Source: an uncultured Pelagibacteraceae bacterium (GTDB taxonomy: Bacteria; Pseudomonadota; Alphaproteobacteria; Pelagibacterales; Pelagibacteraceae). From it: a stretch of 64,000 nucleotides of DNA. Within the stretch, counting starts at the first letter, position 1. Every line of letters begins with the position of its first letter. The stretch spans positions 1 through 64,000 of the forward strand of contig CACJWS010000006.1 of the NCBI GenBank assembly GCA_902596975.1. The letters are read 5' to 3'. Below are positions 1 through 10,716 of this stretch, piece after piece. The notes beneath the pieces are model-generated. The model was given only the letters and a program-made list of their open reading frames with translations. It was not told the DNA's origin and searched no databases. Position numbers and translations under genes: made by a program.

Positions 1-980
1 TAAAGGTCTCCATAGTCATTCCCTCTCATATAAGGCATTCCTTTTCCTTTTAATCTAAATTGTTTACCGCTTTGAGTTCCTGCTGGAATTTTAATTTTAG
101 CTTTTCCTCCGTCAATTGTTGGAATTTCAATAGATGTTCCAAGAGCAGCATCAGCAATAGAAATTGGACACTCAAAAAATAAGTTTTCGTCGGATCTTTT
201 AAATAAGTCATGAGAATGAACATTTATGAATAAGTACAAATCACCACTACTACTGCCCCTTGATCCAGCCTCTCCTTTTCCTGAAAGTCTAATTCTGGTC
301 CCATCATCCACACCTTTTGGAATAGTAACAGATAATCTTTTTGAAGCTTGTTTTTTACCTTGCCCATTACAACTAGAGCAAGGATGAGTGATTTCCTCTC
401 CTGCACCTGCGCATTGAGGACATGTTTGTTGGACTGTAAAAAAACCTTGGCTTGATCTTACTTGACCATGACCACCACACATCGAACATACTCCAGCTTG
501 ATGACCAGGTTTTGAACCCGACCCACTACAAGTATCACATTTTTCAGACGTAGAAAATTTTATATCTTGTTTCTTTCCAGAAAAGGCCTCTTCCAAAGAT
601 ATTGATAAATCATATCTTAAATCCGACCCTCTATTATTTGATCTTCTAGATCTACGACCTCCACCAAAACCCTCTCCAAAAAAGTCTTCAAAAATATCAG
701 AGAAATGATTTGAAAAATCAAAATTTCCGAATCCACCTCTTCCACCACCTCCATTTTCAAAAGCTGCGTGACCAAAATTATCATAATTTTGTTTTCTCTC
801 TGAATTGGATAGTACATGATATGCTTCAGATGCTTCTTTAAATTTTTCTTCAGCACCTTTATCACCCTTATTTTTATCTGGGTGATATTTTACAGCAAGT
901 TTTCTGTAAGCTGATTTTATTTGATCTGCTGAAGCACTTTTATTTACACCTAAAACTTCGTAGTAATCTCTTTTTGCCAT
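1..980 (-). CDS. dnaJ: Chaperone DnaJ (3' end runs off the window)
   Basis: Manual reverse-strand translation from ATG at 980: [42 protein letters not shown]..., J-domain HPD, G/F region, four CxxCxGxG-type zinc repeats ([32 protein letters not shown]). Frame open to window edge; absent from ORF track because no stop is present. Confidence 0.97.
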   Translation of the reverse strand, partial: MAKRDYYEVLGVNKSASADQIKSAYRKLAVKYHPDKNKGDKGAEEKFKEASEAYHVLSNSERKQNYDNFGHAAFENGGGGRGGFGNFDFSNHFSDIFEDFFGEGFGGGRRSRRSNNRGSDLRYDLSISLEEAFSGKKQDIKFSTSEKCDTCSGSGSKPGHQAGVCSMCGGHGQVRSSQGFFTVQQTCPQCAGAGEEITHPCSSCNGQGKKQASKRLSVTIPKGVDDGTRIRLSGKGEAGSRGSSSGDLYLFINVHSHDLFKRSDENLFFECPISIADAALGTSIEIPTIDGGKAKIKIPAGTQSGKQFRLKGKGMPYMRGNDYGDL

Positions 981-1008
981 AACATGTTATAGACAAACAG
1001 TTGTTTTG

Positions 1009-2933
1009 TTAGGCGCTTTTTTTCTTTATTCTCGTCTTTTACTTCTTCAAAATCTGCATCAACAACGTTATCGTCTTTTGTATCTTCTTTCTTTGCGTCT
1101 TTTGGAGCATCTTCAGGTTTTGCACCTTGTTGTGATTTATAGATTGCTTCACCTAATTTCATAGATGCCTGAACTAAATCTTGTGTTTTCTTTTTAATTT
1201 CTTCAACATCAGTTCCTTTAAGGGCATTTCTTAGATTTGCTGATGCGTCTTCTATAGCTTTTTTATCAGCATCGGAAACTTTACTACCGTGTTCTTTTAA
1301 ATTTTTTTCAGTTGAGTGTATTAATGTATCCGCTTGGTTTCTTGCATCTACAGCTTCTCTTTTCTTCTTATCTTCTTCTTTGTTAGACTCTGCATCTTTT
1401 ACCATTTGATTAATTTCTTCATCGCTTAATCCTCCAGATGCTTGAATTTGGATTTTTTGTTCTTTACCAGTTCCTTTGTCTTTAGCTGATACATTAACTA
1501 TACCATTTGCATCAATATCAAATGTTACCTCGATTTGTGGAACACCCCTTGGTGCTGGAGCTATGCCAACTAATTCAAAATTTCCTAAAACTTTGTTATC
1601 TGATGCCATTTCTCTTTCACCCTGAAGAACTCTGATTGATACAGCAGGTTGATTGTCCTCAGCGGTTGAAAATACTTGGCTTTTTTTTGTTGGAATTGTT
1701 GTATTTTTTATCAATTAATTTAGTAGATACACCACCTAATGTTTCTATTCCTAAAGATAAAGGAGTTACATCCAAAAGCAACACATCTTTTACATCACCT
1801 TGTAACACACCCGCTTGAATCGCAGCACCCATAGCAACAACTTCATCAGGATTTACAGATTTATTAGGATCTTTCCCAAAGAAATTTTTTACCTCTTCTA
1901 TAACTTTTGGCATTCTAGTCATACCACCAACTAGAACTATTTCATCTACTTCGCTTGCAGATAGGCCCGCGTCTTTCAGGGCAGTTTTGCATGGTGGAAT
2001 TGTTCTTGAAATCAGATCTTCAACTAATGCCTCTAATTTAGCTCTAGTCATTTTCAAGTTAATATGTTTTGGCCCAGTTTTATCAGCAGTTATAAATGGA
2101 AGATTTATTTCAGTTTGTGTTGCAGATGATAATTCTATTTTTGCTTTTTCTGCAGCTTCTTTTAATCTTTGCAAAGCCAATTTATCTGATTTTAAATCAA
2201 TACCGTTTTCTTTTTTAAACTCTGAAAGCAAATAATCTACAATAGCATTATCAAAATCCTCTCCACCTAAAAATGTATCACCATTAGTCGATTTTACCTC
2301 GAATACGCCATCACCCAACTCTAGAATTGAAACATCAAATGTCCCACCACCTAGATCGTACACTGCTATTTTTTTATTAGCTTTCTTATCTAAACCATAA
2401 GCTAGAGATGCTGCTGTTGGCTCATTTATAATTCTTAAAACTTCAAGGCCAGCTATTTTACCTGCATCTTTAGTAGCTTGTCTCTGGGCATCATTAAAGT
2501 ATGCTGGAACGGTTATAACTGCTTGTTTCACCTCAGAACCTAAATATTTTTCTGCAGTCTCTTTCATTTTTTGAAGTGTGAAAGCTGATATTTGTGATGG
2601 TGAATATTTTTGGCCTTTTGCCTCAATCCATGCATCGCCTTTATCAGAATTAACTATTTTAAAAGGTGCAGTTTCTACATCTTTTTTAACTGTTGGATCA
2701 TCAAAATTTCTTCCTATTAATCTTTTAACTGCAAATATTGTATTTTCAGGATTTGTAACAGCTTGTCTTTTTGCTGGTTGACCTATTAATTTTTCACCTT
2801 CATCTGTAAATGCTACAACTGATGGTGTAGTTCTTGCTCCTTCAGCATTCTCTAAAACCTTTGCTTGTGTTCCCTCCATAACTGCTACACAAGAATTTGT
2901 TGTTCCTAAATCTATTCCTATAACTTTACTCAT
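1009..2933 (-). CDS. dnaK: Chaperone DnaK (Hsp70), split by apparent frameshift(s) into ORFs 1659..2933 and 950..1714
   Basis: N-terminal [24 protein letters not shown]...; C-terminal ORF continues at [33 protein letters not shown]... Removing one A from the A6 run (1704-1709) joins the frames. Removing one A from the A7 run (1017-1023) would end the protein ...DENKEKSA* at 1009. Confidence 0.93.
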
Positions 2934-2994
2934 AATTTACCCTAATTGATCTTCATATAAGTGCTAATTTTACAACTACAACCATAATAAATAA

Positions 2995-3633
2995 TTAATT
3001 TTTTGCCTCTTTTTCCTCAATTTCCTTGTCTTTTTGGTTATTTTGTTCCTTTTCAACTTTTTTTTTAGATACAGCTACTAACGATGGTCTTAGCAACCTA
3101 TCCTTCATCATAAAACCTTTTTGAATTTCTTGAACTATTGTCCCTTGATCTTTTGTATCATCTTCAACTTCCATCATGGCCTGATGTAAATTTGGATCCA
3201 GTTTTTCGTTAATTGCTTTAATTGGCTCAATATTGTTTTTTTTGAAAATAGAAATCATATCTTTATTAATAACATTAATATGTTCTATCAGTTTTTTTAG
3301 TGTGTCTTTATCTTTTATAGTTTCATCACTTTCGAGTGTTTGTTTTGATCTTTCTAAATTATCTAGGAGATTAAGAGTTTCCCTCGCAAATGAAAACCCA
3401 CCATATTCAAAAGCTTCGTTTTTTTCTTTTTCAAATCTTCTTCTTTGATTTTCCATTTCAGCAAATGTTCTAGCAACTTTATCTTTAAGACTTGCTATTT
3501 CATCTTCGGGAGAAAGTTGTTCCTCTTCTTCTTTTTTTTCGGTTTCCTCTGAGGCCTGTTTATCTTTGCTTAGCTCTGAGTTTTCGTCTTTTAAATTTTC
3601 ATTTTCTTTATTTTGTGATTCTTCTTTTTCCAT
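2995..3633 (-). CDS. grpE: Nucleotide exchange factor GrpE
   Basis: Position upstream of dnaK; RTFAEMENQRRRFEKEKNEAFEYG...LLDNLERS...NLHQAMMEVE signature. Confidence 0.93.
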   Translation of the reverse strand: MEKEESQNKENENLKDENSELSKDKQASEETEKKEEEEQLSPEDEIASLKDKVARTFAEMENQRRRFEKEKNEAFEYGGFSFARETLNLLDNLERSKQTLESDETIKDKDTLKKLIEHINVINKDMISIFKKNNIEPIKAINEKLDPNLHQAMMEVEDDTKDQGTIVQEIQKGFMMKDRLLRPSLVAVSKKKVEKEQNNQKDKEIEEKEAKN

Positions 3634-3669
3634 TAGAGTCTATATGGTAAGAAATTCATGAAATTCTAG

Positions 3670-4272
3670 ATGTTAAAAAAAAAAATTAAAGAAATCGTAG
3701 TAGGGTCAAATAATGAAGGAAAAATAAAAGAAATTAAAGATTTACTGCCCAAATATTACATTATTACTTCTCCAAAAGACTATGGTTTAAAAAGCCCCAA
3801 AGAAAATGGACATACTTTTCTAAAAAATTCTTTAATTAAAGCAAAGCATTTTTCAAAAAAAACTAAAAAAATTTGTATCGCGGATGATTCTGGAATTGAA
3901 ATTGACTTATTAAATAATCAACCAGGTATTTATTCAGCAAGATGGGGTGGAAAAAGGGGAGATTTCAATTTGGCAATATCCAAAGTATATCAAAAGTTAT
4001 CGAAGGTAGATAAAAATTGGAAGTCAAAAAAGATTAAAGCGAGATTTATTTGTGCATTAACTATTTATGGATTAAAAAAAAAACCAATCCAATCTTTAGG
4101 GATTATTAGTGGCAGAATTTCTAAAAAAAAAGTTGGTAATAAAGGTTTTGGTTATGATCCAATTTTTATTCCTGAAAATAAAAGATTAACATTCGGTCAA
4201 ATGAGTCAAAAGTTAAAATTTAAAAGCGATCACCGAGCAAAAGCTTTTAAAAAAATTAAAAAATTTCTTTAA
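3670..4272 (+). CDS. rdgB: RdgB/HAM1 family non-canonical purine NTP pyrophosphatase
   Basis: VGSNNEGKIKEIKDLL, ADDSGIEIDLLNNQPGIYSARWGG, GFGYDPIFIP, FGQMSQKLKFKSDHRAKAF motifs. Confidence 0.95.
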   Translation: MLKKKIKEIVVGSNNEGKIKEIKDLLPKYYIITSPKDYGLKSPKENGHTFLKNSLIKAKHFSKKTKKICIADDSGIEIDLLNNQPGIYSARWGGKRGDFNLAISKVYQKLSKVDKNWKSKKIKARFICALTIYGLKKKPIQSLGIISGRISKKKVGNKGFGYDPIFIPENKRLTFGQMSQKLKFKSDHRAKAFKKIKKFL

Positions 4273-5407
4273 AACTTTTATTTTGTATTTCATAAAAGTT
4301 TAATTGATGCGTGATTGTTTTTTTATTAATTTCAAAAATTCCTATTTTCCCTTTAAACTTATTTTGCTTGATAAATAAATTTTCATTAGTTTTAAAATCA
4401 TTATTTATTAATAAATAATATACCAACCCTATTAGGTCATAACTTAAAAAAGAAATTTGATTTGGAGTATTTTTGAAGTTTCGAATGTATTCTTTTTGAA
4501 ATATTTCAAAATTATCTTTATTTATTGACGGAAAATATATTGGATGCAATGAAGTTTCCTTTAAAAGACTTCCATCAAACCATTGATTCAATGTAATGTA
4601 TTTTATTCTTTCTGATGAGACATCTGTATATAATAATGATGTGGTAACACTTTTTAGACTTTCACCAAAATCAGCAATAATTACTGAATCAAAATTAATG
4701 AAACCTAAAGTATCTTTTTTTTTTAATTCATCTATTTTTTTTTTTTTATTAAAAGTATTTGAATTTTCTATTCTTTTAATTTCGTTTTCTAAATTTTGTT
4801 TTCTTTGTTGATACCTTGTTAAATCTTCTATTTGCTTTGTTAGTAATGTTGGGTCTTTGCTATAAATAAATTTTTCTTTTAATATTAAATTAGTTTTCTC
4901 AATTGCCTCTTCAATTTCTCTTTTATACTCTGTTTCAGGTATTAAAAATATTGTATTTGTTAAATTATTTTCATTTAAATATTTTTTAATTGTATTTATC
5001 TGTGATATTGCATTTACTCCAGCAGAAATTACATTTTTTGGATTATTTCTAATTTTGTTTGTAAAAGATAAGAATGTTACTTCATCTAGTTCATCTAAGT
5101 ATTTATTACTCTCATTGAATACCGGTCCAATAATTATTTTTACATCATTATTGTAAAGCTCATTTGAGACTTTTAATGCATCTATTGGGTTTGCTTTTGT
5201 ATCTTTAGGTATTACTGTGATTCTGTCATCATTAATTTTATTTAAAGCCATTCTTGTAGATTTAAGAATTGATTTACCAATATATGAATATTCGCCTGAT
5301 AAAGGTACAATTAAACCTATTTTAATTTTCTCATCTGAAATTGCTTTAAGTTGTGAGAAAACGATTATAAGAAAAACTTTTAAAACTGTGATATATAATT
5401 TTCTCAT
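4256..5407 (-). CDS. Periplasmic-binding-fold protein, possibly LpoA/YraM-like penicillin-binding protein activator
   Basis: Signal peptide, IKIGLIVPLSGEYSYIGKSILKSTRMALNKIND; adjacent to rsmI as in the E. coli yraM-yraL neighbourhood. Confidence 0.7.
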   Translation of the reverse strand: MRKLYITVLKVFLIIVFSQLKAISDEKIKIGLIVPLSGEYSYIGKSILKSTRMALNKINDDRITVIPKDTKANPIDALKVSNELYNNDVKIIIGPVFNESNKYLDELDEVTFLSFTNKIRNNPKNVISAGVNAISQINTIKKYLNENNLTNTIFLIPETEYKREIEEAIEKTNLILKEKFIYSKDPTLLTKQIEDLTRYQQRKQNLENEIKRIENSNTFNKKKKIDELKKKDTLGFINFDSVIIADFGESLKSVTTSLLYTDVSSERIKYITLNQWFDGSLLKETSLHPIYFPSINKDNFEIFQKEYIRNFKNTPNQISFLSYDLIGLVYYLLINNDFKTNENLFIKQNKFKGKIGIFEINKKTITHQLNFYEIQNKSFKEIF

Positions 5408-5416
5408 CGTCTTTAA

Positions 5417-6274
5417 ATGTATAATTTTGAATTAAATGATAATTTAAAACCTGGGCTATATTGTGTTTCTACGCCTATAGGAAACCTGGGTGATATTACT
5501 TTAAGAGCTATATACATTCTTAATAAATCAGACATGATTTTGTCAGAAGATACAAGAGTTTCAAGTAAACTATTATCTAGGTTCAATATAAATACAAAAC
5601 TATTGTCTAATCACAAATTTAATGAAAAAAAAAACATTAAAAATGTTTTAAATTTATTAAAAGAAAACAAAATAATTTCTATAATCTCAGATGCAGGTAC
5701 TCCAACAATTTCAGATCCAGGAGGAATTTTGATAAATGAATGCATCAAGAATAAAATTAATATATTTCCAGTTCCAGGATCTTCTGCTGCTACAGCAGCT
5801 GTTTCTGTAAGTGGTTTTTCAAACAACTTCTTTTTTTGTGGTTTTTTGCCTGACAAAAAGTTGCAAATTGATCAACTTTTTAAAAAAATTTCTAATTTAA
5901 ATTATTCAATTGTTTTTTTTATTTCACCTAAAAAAATAAAAAAAATAAGAACTCAAATCAAAAAATATTTTAATGATAGAGATATTTTAATTACTAGAGA
6001 AATGACTAAATTGCATGAAGAATATATTAGAGACAAGGTTAAAAACCTCAATAATATAAACATATCTGAAAAAGGTGAGATGACTGTAGTAATATCAGAA
6101 AATTTAAATTTACAAAACAGGTTACAAGTAATTGAAGAATCTGTTAAAAAAAAAATCATCAAACTTTTAAAAAAAATGTCAATTAAAGATGTAACATCAA
6201 AAATTAGTAACGAAAATAATATATCAAAAAAAATTATTTATAATTTTTGTTTGAAGAAAAAAAATGAAATATAG
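5417..6274 (+). CDS. rsmI: 16S rRNA (cytidine1402-2'-O)-methyltransferase RsmI
   Basis: GLYCVSTPIGNLGDITLRAIYILNKSDMILSEDTR, SDAGTPTISDPG, PVPGSSAATAAVSVSG. Confidence 0.96.
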   Translation: MYNFELNDNLKPGLYCVSTPIGNLGDITLRAIYILNKSDMILSEDTRVSSKLLSRFNINTKLLSNHKFNEKKNIKNVLNLLKENKIISIISDAGTPTISDPGGILINECIKNKINIFPVPGSSAATAAVSVSGFSNNFFFCGFLPDKKLQIDQLFKKISNLNYSIVFFISPKKIKKIRTQIKKYFNDRDILITREMTKLHEEYIRDKVKNLNNINISEKGEMTVVISENLNLQNRLQVIEESVKKKIIKLLKKMSIKDVTSKISNENNISKKIIYNFCLKKKNEI

Positions 6275-6857
6275 AAACTTAATATTAATTGTAACCTTTA
6301 TTTTAATTTCAGGATGTGTTGGTTATTCTTCAACTGGTGTTTTAGGCACAGGTGTTTCGATTGCAATGGATCCAAGAACTATTGGAACACAAATAGATGA
6401 CTCATTAATGCAAAAAAATTTAAGAGCAAAATTGATATTAATGGATAAAGGTTATTTACTAAATGTAAAAACCAAAGTTTTAGATGGAAGAATTTTTATA
6501 ACAGGTAAAGTAAATACGGTGGAAGAAAAATTAAAAATTACAAAACTAGGTTGGGAAATAAAAGGCGCAAGATCAGTTAAAAATGATTTAAAAATTAAAG
6601 AAAAATTTAATTTTAAACAAACAGCTAAAGATGTACTTATAACCTCCCAATTAAGAACAGCAATGATTGCTAATAAAAAAATAAAGTCCGCAAATTATGA
6701 TATCGATACATATAAAAAAATTATTTATGTTTATGGTATTTCGCAGAATGAAGAAGAAAGAGCTGAAGTTATAAACGAAGCTAAGAAAGTTCTTGATGTA
6801 GAAGATGTAGTTACAAGCATTTTTTTAGTTGAGGACTTGAGAGTAATAAAAAACTAA
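6264..6857 (+). CDS. BON-domain lipoprotein (DolP/YraP-like)
   Basis: Lipobox LISGCVGYSS; two BON-like repeats (AKLILMDKGYLLNVKTKVLDGRIFITGKV; SQLRTAMIANKKIKSANYDIDTYKKIIYVYG). Confidence 0.85.
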   Translation: MKYRNLILIVTFILISGCVGYSSTGVLGTGVSIAMDPRTIGTQIDDSLMQKNLRAKLILMDKGYLLNVKTKVLDGRIFITGKVNTVEEKLKITKLGWEIKGARSVKNDLKIKEKFNFKQTAKDVLITSQLRTAMIANKKIKSANYDIDTYKKIIYVYGISQNEEERAEVINEAKKVLDVEDVVTSIFLVEDLRVIKN

Positions 6858-9142
6858 TTTGGCTTTTTGTAATTAATCACTCCTGCCGAATATGCTGCAA
6901 CAGATGCTAAATTTAATATGTCAGAAGTTGATGATCTCAATGGAGCTATTTCAATTGCTTGACCTAAACCAATCAATAGTGGTCCAATAACTTTTGCGTC
7001 ACCTAAAGTTTTCATTATTTTATAACTTATAGCAGCACTATGTTGTCCAGGCATAATTAATATATTTGCATTACCAACAATCTCAGAGAATGGATAAAGG
7101 TCTTTATATTCATCACTTAAGGCAACATCAGGCTGCATATCTCCATCAAACTTAAATTTAACCTTTTTATTTCTTAAAATTTCTACTGCATCTCTTATAT
7201 GTTTAGTTCTTGCTGTAATTGGTTGGCCGAATGTTGAGTGTGAAAGAAAAGCGACTTTTGGTTCAAATCCAAATAATTTTGCAACTCTAGATGCAGAAAT
7301 AGCTATTTCAGAAAGTTGTTCAGATGTTGGATATTCGTGAACACTTGTATCTGCAATAAATACTGTTTTTCCTTTATTTACAATCATGTTCAAACCAAAC
7401 ATAATTTCTCCCGGTCTAGCATCTACGACTTTTTTTACTTTATCTAGAGATTGTCCATACCTTCTCGAATTTCCAGTAACCATTGCATCTGCATCACCAC
7501 ATGCAACCATGCAAGAACCCCATATAACTCTGTCATTTCTAACCATCTTATCACAATCTCTTTCAAGTAACCCCTCTTTTCTTTGCAGTTTTTTAAATAA
7601 ATAATTCACATATTTTTTTCGTTTGTCGCTCAAAGTAGAGTTCACAATTTGAATATCAAAGTTTTCTCCGTAACCAATCTCTTTAAGTTTTTCTTTAACC
7701 ACTTTTTCTTTAGCAACTAATATAGGTGTACCTAATCCACTATTTTTAAAAGCTATTGCAGCCTTTAAAGTATTTTCATCTTCACCATCTGCGAAGACAA
7801 CTTTTTTATTTGTTTTCTTAATTTGGTTATTTATTCCCTGCATAATTGTTACAGATGGATCAAGCCTTTGTTTTAGCTGTTCAGAATATTGATCGAAATT
7901 TTCAATTTTTTTTCTAGCTACCCCAGACTTCATAGCAGCTTTTGCCACTGCTACTGGTATTACGCTTATTAATCTTGGGTCAAAGGTTGAGGGGATAATA
8001 TATTCTTTCCCGTAATTTGGCCTTTCACCACCCATTGCAGCTGCAACTTCATCAGGCACAAACTCTCTTGCAAGTGAAGCAATAGCATTAGCTGCAGCAA
8101 CCTTCATTTCTTCATTTATAGTTTTAGCTCTAACATCCAGCGCTCCTCTAAATATATAAGGAAAACCAATTAAATTATTAACCTGATTTGGATAATCTGA
8201 TCTACCTGTTGCTATAATCGCATCATCTCTCACTTCCTCTATATCTTCTGGTCTTATCTCTGGATCTGGATTTGCGCAGGCAAATATAATTGGATTTTTT
8301 GCCATTTTTCTAACCATACTTTTTTTTACAACACCTGCAGCAGATAAGCCTAAAAATACGTCTGCATTTTTCATCGCATCATCTAAATTTTTATCATTTG
8401 TTTCTACTGCAAATTCTTTCTTCCAAGTGTTAATATCTTTTCTCTTTTTATTTATTACGCCTTTTGTGTCCAACATTTTGATATTATTTTTTGGAATACC
8501 TGTGCTTCTAAACAACTTTGCACATGCCATAGCTGCAGCGCCTGCACCGTTAATTACTATTTTAATTTTTTTTAAGTTCTTTTTTGCAATATCTACAGCA
8601 TTAATTAAAGCAGCTGTTGTTATGATTGCCGTCCCATGTTGATCATCATGAAATACAGGAATATCTAGAATTTTTTTTAATTCTTCTTCGATTATAAAAC
8701 AGTTTGGAGCCGCAATGTCTTCAAGATTTATACCACCAAAACTTTTTGCGATATGTTTTATTGAATTAATTATTTCTTTTGTATCTTCTGTGTCTATTTC
8801 TAAATCTATCGAGTCAATATCTGCAAATCTTTTAAAAAGAACTGCTTTTCCTTCCATCACCGGTTTTGATGCTATTGCACCCAAATTTCCTAGCCCTAAT
8901 ATTGCTGATCCATTACTAATTACTGCAACCAGGTTCCCTTTAGTAGTATATTCATATGCTAACTCAGGATTCTCTGCTATTGCTTTCACAGGAGCCGCAA
9001 CACCAGGAGAATAAGCTAGGGCTAAGTCTCTTTTTGTAGTTACAGGCTTAGATGAAATGATCTCTATTTTGCCAGATTTATCATTAGTATGAAAATCTAA
9101 AGCTTCTTTATCAGAATAATGCTCAATTTTGTTTTTTTTCAT
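6854..9142 (-). CDS. maeB: NADP-dependent malic enzyme with C-terminal phosphotransacetylase-like domain
   Basis: ALAYSPGVAAPVKAI, FHDDQHGTAIITTAALINA, C-terminal PTA-like domain; 762 aa. Confidence 0.95.
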   Translation of the reverse strand: MKKNKIEHYSDKEALDFHTNDKSGKIEIISSKPVTTKRDLALAYSPGVAAPVKAIAENPELAYEYTTKGNLVAVISNGSAILGLGNLGAIASKPVMEGKAVLFKRFADIDSIDLEIDTEDTKEIINSIKHIAKSFGGINLEDIAAPNCFIIEEELKKILDIPVFHDDQHGTAIITTAALINAVDIAKKNLKKIKIVINGAGAAAMACAKLFRSTGIPKNNIKMLDTKGVINKKRKDINTWKKEFAVETNDKNLDDAMKNADVFLGLSAAGVVKKSMVRKMAKNPIIFACANPDPEIRPEDIEEVRDDAIIATGRSDYPNQVNNLIGFPYIFRGALDVRAKTINEEMKVAAANAIASLAREFVPDEVAAAMGGERPNYGKEYIIPSTFDPRLISVIPVAVAKAAMKSGVARKKIENFDQYSEQLKQRLDPSVTIMQGINNQIKKTNKKVVFADGEDENTLKAAIAFKNSGLGTPILVAKEKVVKEKLKEIGYGENFDIQIVNSTLSDKRKKYVNYLFKKLQRKEGLLERDCDKMVRNDRVIWGSCMVACGDADAMVTGNSRRYGQSLDKVKKVVDARPGEIMFGLNMIVNKGKTVFIADTSVHEYPTSEQLSEIAISASRVAKLFGFEPKVAFLSHSTFGQPITARTKHIRDAVEILRNKKVKFKFDGDMQPDVALSDEYKDLYPFSEIVGNANILIMPGQHSAAISYKIMKTLGDAKVIGPLLIGLGQAIEIAPLRSSTSDILNLASVAAYSAGVINYKKPN

Positions 9143-9186
9143 TTTTGCTTTAGATATACAAAAGGATTAAGCTACTAATATGATTT

Positions 9187-10713
9187 ATGAATTTAATTAA
9201 GTCAACAGGCACATTTAGTCTGTTCGTTATTCTAAGCAGAATTTTAGGATACATTAGAGACTTTTTTATAGCTATTTATCTTGGTTCGGGACCAATTGCC
9301 GATGCATTCTTCGTAGCATTTAGAATACCAAATACCTTTAGAAGATTATTTGCAGAAGGTACCTTTAATGCAGCATTTGTTCCATCTTACACATCAGAAC
9401 TTTTGTCTAGTAAAAAAAAAGCTCAGAAATTTGCAAACTCAGTATTTAATTTATTGGTCTTAGCACTTTTAAGTCTAACTATACTAGTGGAGATTTTTAT
9501 GCCAAGCTTTATAAAATTGATCGCTCCAGGCTTCTCAGATTTAGATGAAAAGTTCAAATTAGCTGTTGATTTAACCAGAATTACTTTTCCATTTTTATTT
9601 TTTATAAGTATAGCATCTTTTTTTTCAGCAATTTTAAATTCTCATAACAAATTTGCAGCCGCTGCCGCTGCTCCTCTTTATTTAAATGTAATATTAATAA
9701 TTTGTTTCCTTGTTATAAAAAATGATACAGAATTAGTTTACTATCTAAGTTATGCTGTAACTTTTGCGGGAATTATACAGTTTATATTTTTAATTATTTT
9801 TACTAGAAAATATTTTTATCCTAATTTTAACTTTAATTTCAAAATAGATAAAAAAATAAAATTTTTTTTTAGTAGACTTTTACCGAGTATATTTTCATCT
9901 GGGGTTACCCAAATAAATATTTTAGTTGGGACTATAATTGCCTCTTTCCAAGCAAGTGCAGTCTCATATTTGTATTACGCAGATAGAATTTATCAGATAA
10001 ACTTAGCGATAGCAGGAATTGTAATTGGTATAATTATACTGCCCAACTTAAGTAGGTATGTTAAGAGTAAAAATAAAATAAAATTAGAAATTTTACAAAA
10101 TAAGTCTCTGGAGTTGAGTTTATTTTTAAGTCTTCCTGCTACACTTGCATTAATTTTTGCCTCTGAAGAAATTGTTTCTGCACTTTTTGGATATGGATCT
10201 TTTAACGAAGAAAGTGTTAAAAATTCAGCCAATGCATTATTTTATTTTGCATTAGGTCTACCTGCATTCTCGATGATAAAAATATTTTCAAGTTTTATAT
10301 TTGCGAGAAATGATACTAAAACACCTTTTTACTTTTCATTGATTTCTGTAATATTAAATATTGTTATTAGTGTATCTTTATTCAGCAAACTAGGGTTTAT
10401 TATAATTCCTATAGCAACAAGCATTTCATCTTGGTTGAATGGATTCTTACTGATGGTATTTGTCCTAAATAAAAATTACTTTAATTTCAACGATTCGTTT
10501 TTTATACAGCTATTTAAAATATTTATTGTAAATTTAATTTGTTTGGGATTATTTAAAATATTAATAAATTATTTTAGTAATTATTTTATATTTACAAATA
10601 CTTATAAATTTTTAGCAATTATATTATTAGTTATTTTAACTTTTGCTTTTTATTTGTTAATTTCAATACTCATTAAGGCCTTTAAAATATCTGATATTAA
10701 ATTAAACTATTAA
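9187..10713 (+). CDS. murJ: Lipid II flippase MurJ (MviN)
   Basis: SLFVILSRILGYIRDFFIAIYLGSGPIADAFFVAFRIPNTFRRLFAEGTFNAAFVP. Confidence 0.96.
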   Translation: MNLIKSTGTFSLFVILSRILGYIRDFFIAIYLGSGPIADAFFVAFRIPNTFRRLFAEGTFNAAFVPSYTSELLSSKKKAQKFANSVFNLLVLALLSLTILVEIFMPSFIKLIAPGFSDLDEKFKLAVDLTRITFPFLFFISIASFFSAILNSHNKFAAAAAAPLYLNVILIICFLVIKNDTELVYYLSYAVTFAGIIQFIFLIIFTRKYFYPNFNFNFKIDKKIKFFFSRLLPSIFSSGVTQINILVGTIIASFQASAVSYLYYADRIYQINLAIAGIVIGIIILPNLSRYVKSKNKIKLEILQNKSLELSLFLSLPATLALIFASEEIVSALFGYGSFNEESVKNSANALFYFALGLPAFSMIKIFSSFIFARNDTKTPFYFSLISVILNIVISVSLFSKLGFIIIPIATSISSWLNGFLLMVFVLNKNYFNFNDSFFIQLFKIFIVNLICLGLFKILINYFSNYFIFTNTYKFLAIILLVILTFAFYLLISILIKAFKISDIKLNY

Positions 10714-10716
10714 ATT

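Noticed and set aside
224-406. 60-aa minus-strand ORF from the track
   Set aside because: Wrong frame of dnaJ.
617-865. 82-aa minus-strand ORF from the track
   Set aside because: Wrong frame of dnaJ; the correct frame gives a full DnaJ sequence.
2941-2967. CIRCE-like element between grpE and dnaK
   Set aside because: Only one half-site (AAGTGCTAA) resembles CIRCE; the matching upstream inverted half is absent.
8715-9014. Plus-strand 99-aa ORF inside maeB
   Set aside because: Antisense to a strongly supported gene; no independent features.
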